Below, in pieces: positions 1 through 6,389 of a DNA stretch of 58,129 nt. Source of the stretch: an uncultured Planctomycetaceae bacterium. GTDB taxonomy: Bacteria > Planctomycetota > Planctomycetia > Pirellulales > UBA1268. Location: assembly GCA_903885565.1 (NCBI GenBank), contig CAISJI010000168.1:1-58129 (forward strand). The letters run 5' to 3'. Position 1 is the first letter of the stretch; each line of letters begins with the position of its first letter. The position numbers and the translations under genes were made by a program. The notes under the pieces were generated by a model. The model was given only the letters and a program-made list of their open reading frames with translations, had not been told where the DNA came from and did no database searches.

Positions 1-68
1 ACTGGAGGTCTGCCACCGACTGGAGGTCTGCCACCGACTGGAGGTCTGCCACCGACTGGAGGTCTGCC
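1..68 (-). repeat. 18-bp tandem repeat encoding GGRPPV
   Basis: Three perfect 18-bp units (1-18, 19-36, 37-54; ACTGGAGGTCTGCCACCG on the plus strand) and a 14-bp fourth unit. Read in the frame of the pseudouridine synthase they encode six-residue GGRPPV units. Degenerate versions (GDRPPM, GRRPAT, GGRPPS) continue to about 140. The array leaves the window, so its full copy number is unknown. Confidence 0.9.
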
Positions 69-1274
69 GTCTGTTGCCGGTCTTCTGCCCATGGGAGGCC
101 TGTCACCCACTGGCGGCCTGCCACCGGATGGCGGTCTGCCGGTGGTGCGTCGGGCTTCAAAGCGGCCGCCGGTTCCTGCTGCAGGTCCAGCGCTCGAGCG
201 GCGCCCTTCGCCAGTGGGTGGACGCTGGCTTCGCAGGGGACGATCGGGCCGGCCGGCCTCAAATCCCGGTCGGGGAGAGCGTCTTGGGCGGTCGCTGCCG
301 CGGCCTGCATCTGGGCCGCTGGGGATCAGGCCGCCAACCTGCCGGAGGGCATCTTTGCGCAGAGCGTCGATTTCCGACCACGCCAGAGGCCGGCACTGGC
401 CCGGCAGGAGGCTGCCCAGGGCCAGCGTGCCGACGGCGACCCGCTTGAGTTGATGCACTTTGTGGCCGAGGTGGGCGAGCATACGGCGGATTTCCCGATT
501 TTTCCCTTCGTCAAGCACCATCTCCAGCACGGAACTCAACTTGTGCTGCGACTTCAGATGCACATGCTGGGCCCGAGCCATGCCTTCGGCCAGACCGATG
601 CCACGGCGGAGTTTTTCCAGGGTTTCCGGGGTGGGCACGCCCGCCACCTGCACCATGTATTTCTTCTCCACGCCATAGCGGGGATGGGCCAGCAGATTTG
701 CCAGTTCGCCGTCGTTGGTCACGAGGATCAGGCCCTCGCTCATGCGGTCGAGCCGGCCGATCGCAAACAACCGCTGTTCGCCCGGCACGAGGTCGACCAC
801 GCGGGGCCTTCCCGCGGGATCGAAATTGGTGGTCACCACGCCCACCGGCTTGTGCAGCATGTAAACCACCCGCTTCGGATCGGGGAGGCGTTCCCCGTCA
901 ACGCGAATTTCCTGCCGCCGGGGATCGACGCGGGTTCCCAGGAGCGTGACCGTCTTGCGATCGACTTCCACCCGGCCAGAGGTGATCAATTCCTCGCAAT
1001 TCCGTCGGCTCCCCAGACCGGCTGACGCCAGCACCTTCTGCAGACGCTCTGAGCCGTCGTCCTCTTCCGCAACGCGGCCGCGAAAGGGGGGACGGTCGGG
1101 TGGGAGTGGGGGCGCCGTAGAGGGACGGCGTCGCGAGGTGATCTTGGTGGAGCGTGCCCGAGGAGCGGGCTGTTCAGATTTGAAGGCCACTGGAGGTTCT
1201 TTGTGCAGGGTCGCGGTCGGAGCGTTCGGTGATGCCGCCAGCGCCCGATGGCTGAAAGCTTCCCGATCATACAC
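1..1274 (-). CDS. RsuA/RluB-family pseudouridine synthase, C-terminus cut by window edge
   Basis: Isomerises a uridine in ribosomal RNA to pseudouridine. Reading the minus strand, an open frame with no stop runs off the left edge. After a basic, Pro-rich N-terminal segment of about 70 residues comes an S4 RNA-binding domain (about residues 73-115, containing LQKVLASAGLGSRRNCEE). The catalytic domain follows, with the family signature GRLDRMSEGL; its aspartate (about residue 175) is the expected nucleophile. Later motifs such as EGKNREIRRML fit RsuA/RluB. Downstream the protein becomes a low-complexity tail ending in GGRPPV repeats. The start is uncertain: GTG at 1274 is the best in-frame choice I see and it has no clear ribosome binding site. 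Family assignment is firm, but 16S versus 23S specificity cannot be decided here. The true C-terminus lies outside the window. Confidence 0.88.
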   Translation of the reverse strand, partial: MYDREAFSHRALAASPNAPTATLHKEPPVAFKSEQPAPRARSTKITSRRRPSTAPPLPPDRPPFRGRVAEEDDGSERLQKVLASAGLGSRRNCEELITSGRVEVDRKTVTLLGTRVDPRRQEIRVDGERLPDPKRVVYMLHKPVGVVTTNFDPAGRPRVVDLVPGEQRLFAIGRLDRMSEGLILVTNDGELANLLAHPRYGVEKKYMVQVAGVPTPETLEKLRRGIGLAEGMARAQHVHLKSQHKLSSVLEMVLDEGKNREIRRMLAHLGHKVHQLKRVAVGTLALGSLLPGQCRPLAWSEIDALRKDALRQVGGLIPSGPDAGRGSDRPRRSPRPGFEAGRPDRPLRSQRPPTGEGRRSSAGPAAGTGGRFEARRTTGRPPSGGRPPVGDRPPMGRRPATDGRPPVGGRPPVGGRPPVGGRPP

Positions 1275-1303
1275 CGGAAAGTGAGGAGCGACACGGAGGC
1301 AGC

Positions 1304-1564
1304 CTACTGCACGGGCGCCCACCACCGGGCTCGCTTCACCTCGGCCACTGGGTCGTTGAAATCGCGTGGCCGGCTGCCGTCCATCAGCGGCAGGCGCAGG
1401 GCATAGGGGCCGATGTCGTCCTGCAGATAGGGATCAAACCGCACCGCCCGGCGCTGTTGGGCTTTGGCGGAGCCGACCGACGGCAGGGTTGGCTTGCCCA
1501 GTGAGGCACACCCACCGAGGCTGCACGCCGCCACCAGAACGACACTCAGGCTCAATCGGTTCAT
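1304..1564 (-). CDS. Small putative lipoprotein, 86 aa
   Basis: The first 19 residues form a lipoprotein signal peptide: MNR, a hydrophobic stretch, then lipobox LGGC, so Cys19 would be the lipidated residue. The mature part of about 68 residues has no motif I recognise; it contains an FDPYLQDDIGPYALRLP segment and ends in RARWWAPVQ. The start is supported by GAGGTG about 7 bases upstream of the ATG. It sits between manA and the pseudouridine synthase, all on the minus strand. The stop (TAG) is 30 bases before the proposed start of the synthase gene. Function unknown; it looks like a lineage-specific envelope protein. Confidence 0.6.
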   Translation of the reverse strand: MNRLSLSVVLVAACSLGGCASLGKPTLPSVGSAKAQQRRAVRFDPYLQDDIGPYALRLPLMDGSRPRDFNDPVAEVKRARWWAPVQ

Positions 1565-1714
1565 GCTGGAACACCTCAGGCACGACCGCCAAGGCTTAGC
1601 CCCTGACGGGCGGAATGGGACGAACGACAGGCCAGCGACGGCCTTCGCGCCGGGAGTGTAGGGATGCCCACCCCCCCCGCACCAGAGCGGATCGAGGCCC
1701 CGATTTTCCAGCGT

Positions 1715-2698
1715 TTACCCCGGCAGCCCCACATGGAGGAGCGTCGCCGACTGCGTAGGGTGGAGCGTTTGGGGGCCGATCGCTGCGGGCAGAAGCACCG
1801 TCGATCCCCGTGCCAGCACCGGTAGATTCCAGCGGTCGTCCAGCCGCACCGAGCCATCCAGCACCGTCAGCAGGTGGCAGGCGTCATCGCCCCCCACCCT
1901 CCAGGCTGCTGTCGGGCGGACTTCGTCAAACGTGAAATAGGGGCAGTCGACGAGGCGCCGGACGGCGGCATCGGCTGTGGGCTGCGGCACCACCGGGCCC
2001 ACTGGCCCCAGACGGGTGGCCGCCTCCAGGCCGGCGTCGAGATGGAGGGCCCGCGGTTTGCCATCGGGCCCGGTGCGATTCCAGTCGTACAGGCGGTAAG
2101 TCACATCGCTCGACTGCTGGATCTCAGCGACCAACAGGCCGGCACCAATCGCGTGCACCGTGCCGGCGGGAATGAAGATGCAGTCTCCCGGGCGGGCCTC
2201 GAAGGAGTGGAGCACATCCTCGCAGCGGTTTTCCCGCAGGGCGTGGGCGAGGTCTTTCTGGTTGATCCCCTCCCGCAGCCCGGCATACACGCGGCTGCAG
2301 GGGGCGGCATCAATCACATACCAGGCCTCGGTTTTACCGAGATCGGCTGTGCCGAGGCGGGCGGCCCGGCTGTCATCGGGATGCACCTGCACCGACAGAT
2401 CGAGATTGGCATCGAGGAATTTCATGAGCAGCGGGAAGGAGGTGTGAGGAGCATGGCGGCCGAGCAGTTCGCGGCCGCGGGTGCGCACCAACTCGCCCAG
2501 CCCGGTCCCTGCCAGCGGTCCGCAGGCCACCACGCTCTGATCGGCCTGCCTGTCGACCAGTTCCCACGACTCGGCAAAGTCGTCTCCCGGCGGCAGATCT
2601 CGCCCCAGAGCCGTGGCAAACCGTCTGCCGCCCCACAGATAACGGCGGTAGATCGGGGTGAACAGGAGCGGGTGGAGGGGGGGGACGGGAGCGGTCAT
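1715..2698 (-). CDS. manA: Type I mannose-6-phosphate isomerase
   Basis: Zinc enzyme interconverting mannose-6-phosphate and fructose-6-phosphate in the cytoplasm, feeding GDP-mannose and glycan synthesis. The 327-residue product has the class I cupin pattern: LDLSVQVHPDD (Gln104 and His106), GKTEAWYVI (Glu124) and IPAGTVHAIGAG (His182) supply the expected zinc ligands. It begins with the typical LHPLLFTPIYRRYLWGG. The length is at the short, bacterial end of the family. It lies 15 bases downstream of a 55-codon membrane-protein gene on the same strand, so the two are probably co-transcribed. Confidence 0.92.
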   Translation of the reverse strand: MTAPVPPLHPLLFTPIYRRYLWGGRRFATALGRDLPPGDDFAESWELVDRQADQSVVACGPLAGTGLGELVRTRGRELLGRHAPHTSFPLLMKFLDANLDLSVQVHPDDSRAARLGTADLGKTEAWYVIDAAPCSRVYAGLREGINQKDLAHALRENRCEDVLHSFEARPGDCIFIPAGTVHAIGAGLLVAEIQQSSDVTYRLYDWNRTGPDGKPRALHLDAGLEAATRLGPVGPVVPQPTADAAVRRLVDCPYFTFDEVRPTAAWRVGGDDACHLLTVLDGSVRLDDRWNLPVLARGSTVLLPAAIGPQTLHPTQSATLLHVGLPG

Positions 2699-2713
2699 GG
2701 GGAATCCATTCCT

Positions 2714-2881
2714 TCAGTTGCCATAGCCTTCGATGATACGGCCGATCCAGAAACAGCAGACGGCGGCCACCAGCATGACCAGCATCTGTCCCAGCGAGAT
2801 CGCGTGCATGAGTTCCAGCAGCACGGCGAGGCAAGGCAGCGTCAAACCGAGCATTTGTCCTGCCCGACCCAGTGATTTCAT
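2714..2881 (-). CDS. Small membrane protein, 55 aa
   Basis: Starts at the ATG at 2881 (MKSLGRAGQMLGL) and has two hydrophobic stretches (about residues 9-27 and 31-47) ending in WIGRIIEGYGN, so it is probably a two-helix membrane protein with short tails. A purine-rich ACCGGGGG lies upstream of the ATG. The frame continues open further upstream, but that extension is Arg/Gly-rich and looks like non-coding DNA. It is 15 bases upstream of manA, suggesting a two-gene transcript. I do not recognise a family. Confidence 0.6.
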   Translation of the reverse strand: MKSLGRAGQMLGLTLPCLAVLLELMHAISLGQMLVMLVAAVCCFWIGRIIEGYGN

Positions 2882-3129
2882 CCGGAACCCCCGGTTCTCA
2901 ATCCAGCCGCGGTGCCGGAGGCCCACGGCCCCCTTCAGCCGTAGTCTCCCACGGTCGAAAGAAATGTGGCAGGTGGCCGGCCCCCCGGCAAGGTCTTCTG
3001 CTGCGATCTCTGCAGGCCGGCATCCCCCCTGCCCGGCCGCCCCCCGAGCCCTTGTCGATTGGGGAAATCCCGCCATACTGCCCACGGTATCCCTTCGGAA
3101 TTCCCCGTACTTTTTCAGGAGCAACGAGC

Positions 3130-3651
3130 ATGGGTCGGCATGGCGCAGTGACGTTCAAGGGCAATCCGCTGACACTGGTGGGCAACGAGGTGCAGGTGGG
3201 TGCCCCGGCCCCCGATTTTGATCTGGTCTGTTTCGGCGAGGGGGGCATGCAGCACATTCACAAGGCCGATCTGCTCGGCAAGCCAGCGATCATCTCCGTG
3301 GTGCCCTCGCTCGACACCCCCGTCTGCCAGGTGCAGACGAAGACGTTCAATCAGCGGCTCGCCTCCCTTGGCGACAAGGTGACGGCCCTGACGGTGAGCC
3401 TCGATCTGCCCTTCGCCATGAACCGCTTCTGCGGGGCCGAGAGCATCAAGTCGATGCGCAGCGGAAGCGATTACATGGACCGCAACTTTGGCCAGCAGTG
3501 GGGCCTCTTGATCGACGAGCTGAAGATCCTGGCCCGGGCTGTGTACGTGCTCGATGCCAAGGGGATCGTGCGGTATGCACAGCTCGTGAAGGAAGTGGCC
3601 AGCGAGCCCGAGTACGACGCCGCCATCGCCGCGCTTGAGAAGCTTGTGTAG
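3130..3651 (+). CDS. tpx: Thiol peroxidase (Tpx-type peroxiredoxin)
   Basis: Reduces hydrogen peroxide and alkyl hydroperoxides using a cysteine thiol recycled by thioredoxin. The 173-residue product has the Tpx hallmarks: PSLDTPVC with the peroxidatic Cys66, a resolving Cys101 in NRFCGAE, and the VTFKGNPLTLVG N-terminus typical of this subclass. The start at 3130 is favoured by AGGAG about 8 bases upstream; longer in-frame extensions run into non-coding DNA. A promoter-like pair TTGTCG (3052) and CATACT (3074-3079), 16-bp spacer, lies upstream. The TAG stop is followed at once by a member of the dispersed structured repeat whose hairpin may end transcription. Confidence 0.93.
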   Translation: MGRHGAVTFKGNPLTLVGNEVQVGAPAPDFDLVCFGEGGMQHIHKADLLGKPAIISVVPSLDTPVCQVQTKTFNQRLASLGDKVTALTVSLDLPFAMNRFCGAESIKSMRSGSDYMDRNFGQQWGLLIDELKILARAVYVLDAKGIVRYAQLVKEVASEPEYDAAIAALEKLV

Positions 3652-3753
3652 GAGTCGGCGGAAAAGTCTTCCAGCCGCATCCTGATCGAGGACAGCCCAT
3701 TGAAGTCGACCGCAGGAAACGCCACCGCCGAGGGGTCGGCTGGCGTTTTCTGT
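3652..3753 (+). repeat. Structured dispersed repeat, copy C
   Basis: Starts on the base after the tpx TAG stop. Shared blocks with the copy at 57973: GGAAAAGTC-TCC, GA-GACAG-CCA, GTCGACCG, GGAAACGCC and CCGAGGG, in the same order and with similar spacing. Orientation is the same as tpx. Confidence 0.7.
3713..3752 (+). terminator. Long hairpin after tpx
   Basis: CAGGAAACGCC (3713-3723) pairs with GGCGTTTTCTG (3742-3752) with one G-U pair. An inner GCCGA/TCGGC helix lies in the loop. No U-run follows, so termination is inferred from position only. Confidence 0.5.
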
Positions 3754-3854
3754 GTCGGCCGCCGCCGCGTTCAGCGGCGCACGCTTTACCCGCAGCCTGC
3801 GCAGGCCGCGACTGCCATTGACCACTTTGGCACGTGGGGCAGATTATTCGTGCC

Positions 3855-4325
3855 ATGACTCAAGCCATCGATGATCGTGTGGTCTTGCCACCGCCGTCCC
3901 GACTCGCTCTGACGAGTGCGGTGACTTTCGCCGCCTGCAATCTTGTGCTGTCGATCGTCTTTGGAGACCTCTATCCGTTCACAATCACGCCGATGTTCTG
4001 CGACAGTCCCCGGCTGTACTGCCAGTATCAGGTTCTGGATCCGCAGGGCGGGCAACTGCCTCTTGGCGATTTCCACCTCCAGCGGAATTACGACGGCAAT
4101 CCCGTTGGTCTGGGCGCCGGTGTTCGGCCACCCCCCTCGCTTGATCAATTCGGAACTGCTCCCGACGAAGCGGCTGTGAGGGCCCATGTCACCCGCATTC
4201 TGAACAGCCGCTTTCCCGAGCTTCAGTACGTCGATATCGTCCAGACCGTGATCGGTCCTGTCGACCTGAAAAAGATCGGCGTCATCAAGGAGGCACGCTT
4301 TCGCGTGAATCCCGATGGAAACTAA
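3855..4325 (+). CDS. Small membrane-anchored protein, partner of HTTM-like protein
   Basis: The 156-residue product has one hydrophobic segment (about residues 14-32), directly followed by YPFTITPMFCDSP. A soluble domain of about 120 residues follows, with predicted alternation of strand and helix and no catalytic motif I recognise. It overlaps the next gene by 11 bases (ATGGAAACTAA holds the next start and this stop), so the two are translationally coupled. The pairing of a small protein carrying a PF..xPMF motif with an HTTM/VKGC-like membrane protein is something I recall seeing in other genomes but cannot verify here. The start at ATG 3855 is preferred over GTG 3834, which lacks better support. 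Function unknown. Confidence 0.7.
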   Translation: MTQAIDDRVVLPPPSRLALTSAVTFAACNLVLSIVFGDLYPFTITPMFCDSPRLYCQYQVLDPQGGQLPLGDFHLQRNYDGNPVGLGAGVRPPPSLDQFGTAPDEAAVRAHVTRILNSRFPELQYVDIVQTVIGPVDLKKIGVIKEARFRVNPDGN

Positions 4326-5382
4326 CTTCCGTCGCGAACTCACCTCCTCATTCAAGCCTCACGTCGGGCAGTTCGTTGTCTGGGCGGTGCTCCTGCATGC
4401 GATGCTATTCATGCGGGCCGATGTTCCCTGTGCGGAAGGACTGCGAAACACCCCGGCGACGGTTCTCTCGTTTCTCCCCGAGGAGATCCTCACCTCCCCG
4501 CTCGTATTCCACGTTTTTCGCTGGCTCTTCGTGGTTGCAGGCATCCTTTGGGTCCTCCAGTTGCTGGTGCCGCTTTCCTCCTGGGTGTGCGTATTCGCCT
4601 ACACGATCACGGTCGCGCTGGTCTTCGAAAATTCCTCCCACATTGAGCATACAAAGAACCTCGCCAATATCGTTCTCTTCATCCACGCCATGTGGTACCA
4701 CTTTCATGCGAGTGATATTCGCACGGCACTGGCCCGCAATGCGTTTTGGGTCAGCAGTGTCTATCCGGGATGGACTCACAGCCTGAGCCTTTTCTGCATC
4801 GCGATCTACCATTCGAATGCCGCCCTCGCCAAACTTCTGCAGAGTGGAATTGAGTGGCCAAACGGACTGTCGTTGCAGCTTTGGATCAACCTCATGGGAC
4901 GAGAAGACTCTCTGGCCAAGACGCTGATCCTTTCCGATCGCACCACCGCAGCCCTGCTGCAGTGGTGCGTGCTGCTGGTGGAAGCCTCGGCAATCGTGGC
5001 GGTCTTCTGCCCGCGGTTGAGAATGCCGATCGGGGCTGCGCTGCTGGGCCTGTACGGCGGAATTGCCGATTCGTTCGGCTTCTCCTTCGTGCTGAATGCC
5101 TTCCTTGTAGCGGCCTTCTTCTTTCCATGGGCCCGAATCATCGATCGGGCATGCGACGCCGCAAAGCGGTGTCTCGAGGTCGGTTGTACCGTTGCCCGCG
5201 GCAGTCGGCTGGAACGCATCCTCGGCTTTGTCGTGCCCCGCCTGGATCTGCTCGGCGTGACCTCGCTGTCACGCCAGCCAAAGCCATCGGGCCCCGAGCG
5301 TTTCCCCGGCGCCAATTCCAGAGCCGGAAGCGAGCCTAGTGAACGCTGCTCGCCAGGTGGTTCCCGTGGGGACAATTCCTAG
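4315..5382 (+). CDS. HTTM-like multi-pass membrane protein (vitamin K carboxylase-like)
   Basis: The 355-residue product has about eight hydrophobic segments (for example 20-36, 62-85, 90-104, 117-131, 151-168, 212-232, 238-255, 260-275), consistent with the horizontally transferred transmembrane (HTTM) family related to vitamin K-dependent gamma-carboxylase. Features that fit are an early FRR/FKP motif, ENSSHIEHTKNLANIVLF in the middle and an HSNAALAKL segment. The catalytic lysine and vitamin K chemistry of true carboxylases cannot be demonstrated. The C-terminal 60 residues are hydrophilic and Pro/Ser/Arg-rich. It overlaps the upstream small membrane gene by 11 bases. It meets the methyltransferase gene tail to tail: the two stop codons share the CTAG at 5379-5382. 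Confidence 0.68.
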   Translation: METNFRRELTSSFKPHVGQFVVWAVLLHAMLFMRADVPCAEGLRNTPATVLSFLPEEILTSPLVFHVFRWLFVVAGILWVLQLLVPLSSWVCVFAYTITVALVFENSSHIEHTKNLANIVLFIHAMWYHFHASDIRTALARNAFWVSSVYPGWTHSLSLFCIAIYHSNAALAKLLQSGIEWPNGLSLQLWINLMGREDSLAKTLILSDRTTAALLQWCVLLVEASAIVAVFCPRLRMPIGAALLGLYGGIADSFGFSFVLNAFLVAAFFFPWARIIDRACDAAKRCLEVGCTVARGSRLERILGFVVPRLDLLGVTSLSRQPKPSGPERFPGANSRAGSEPSERCSPGGSRGDNS

Positions 5383-6251
5383 GCGCGGTTGGGCAAAGGG
5401 ACAGACGCGGAGCCAGCCACGCGGGTCGCTTCGATCACATGAAAAAAAGTCGGTTTGCGAATTGCTCGGATCGCCACGCCGTAGACGGGGCCAAGCCACC
5501 GCAGGCGAGCCTCGGCAGTCAGGTCCTCCAGACGAAACCAGGCGTCGAGCATGGATCGCACCGGCTCCCTGTCCCGCAGGAACTTTGGGATCGCATGGTA
5601 GTAGATGATGTTTGGCAGGCACAGCGGCGGGAAGAGGTAGCCCTCGCGCCGCAGCCTGAGTCCGTCGATCCCGCGGATCATCGCGAGGTATTCCTGTGCG
5701 GTGCGGTGGATGAAGGGGGGGGCCTCATCGTCGCCGGGCAGATCGATGCGCTGCCGGACAGCACAGTTGTTCCGTATGTAGAGTGTTCCACCCACGGCGA
5801 GGCTGTCGACGCAGGAGCGCAAGCATACCTCGGCGTCGCTGTCGTCGAGGCAGTTGAGCACGCCTGAGAGCAGCACAAGATCGAACTTCCCGAGACCAAA
5901 GGGGGCGTCGAGGCCGCGGTTTTGAAAACTGACATTTGAGATCCCGGCTTCGCAGGCGGCGGAGCGAGCGCGGTCGAGGAGGCTGTCGGCGATGTCGATT
6001 CCGATCAGCTCACTGCAACGAGAAGCGATCTCCAGGGCGATCCGGCCGGCGCCGCAGCCGACGTCGAGCACGCGTGGCCGGTGCTTGCCAACAATCGACA
6101 GGAGAAGTTTCTTCTCCTGCGAGTGGATGTAGGCGACGTATCGGGCGTGCTCGGCCATGAGCGTGACTTCATGGCCGGGGAGATCTGACCTCTCGCCACG
6201 CCGTTGCCAGTATGAGACGTTCGCGGCCGTGCAACTCTGCGATTGTGTCAT
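5379..6251 (-). CDS. Class I SAM-dependent methyltransferase
   Basis: The 290-residue product carries the Rossmann methyltransferase core. Motif I is VLDVGCGAGRIALE (about residues 64-77), followed by an acidic end of strand 2 (IGIDIADSLLDRA) and the motif IV region FDLVLLSGVLNCLDD. The substrate is unknown; a C-terminal region of about 110 residues after GGTLYIRNN is likely the substrate lid. The ATG at 6251 (MTQSQS) is preferred over an earlier in-frame start that adds 21 unconvincing residues. It reads away from alaS and converges with the HTTM-like gene, sharing its CTAG stop. Confidence 0.82.
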   Translation of the reverse strand: MTQSQSCTAANVSYWQRRGERSDLPGHEVTLMAEHARYVAYIHSQEKKLLLSIVGKHRPRVLDVGCGAGRIALEIASRCSELIGIDIADSLLDRARSAACEAGISNVSFQNRGLDAPFGLGKFDLVLLSGVLNCLDDSDAEVCLRSCVDSLAVGGTLYIRNNCAVRQRIDLPGDDEAPPFIHRTAQEYLAMIRGIDGLRLRREGYLFPPLCLPNIIYYHAIPKFLRDREPVRSMLDAWFRLEDLTAEARLRWLGPVYGVAIRAIRKPTFFHVIEATRVAGSASVPLPNRA

Positions 6252-6389
6252 GGTCAGGCTCAACAATGAAAGCGCGCTGTCTCGGCACACAATGGCCCAG
6301 GACAGCCTCAGCATTTTGGAGAATCGTCATCGACAGCAGGATGTGGCTCAGATGAACCTTCGTTTGATGGCAGGCACGCTCCAGAGGCG

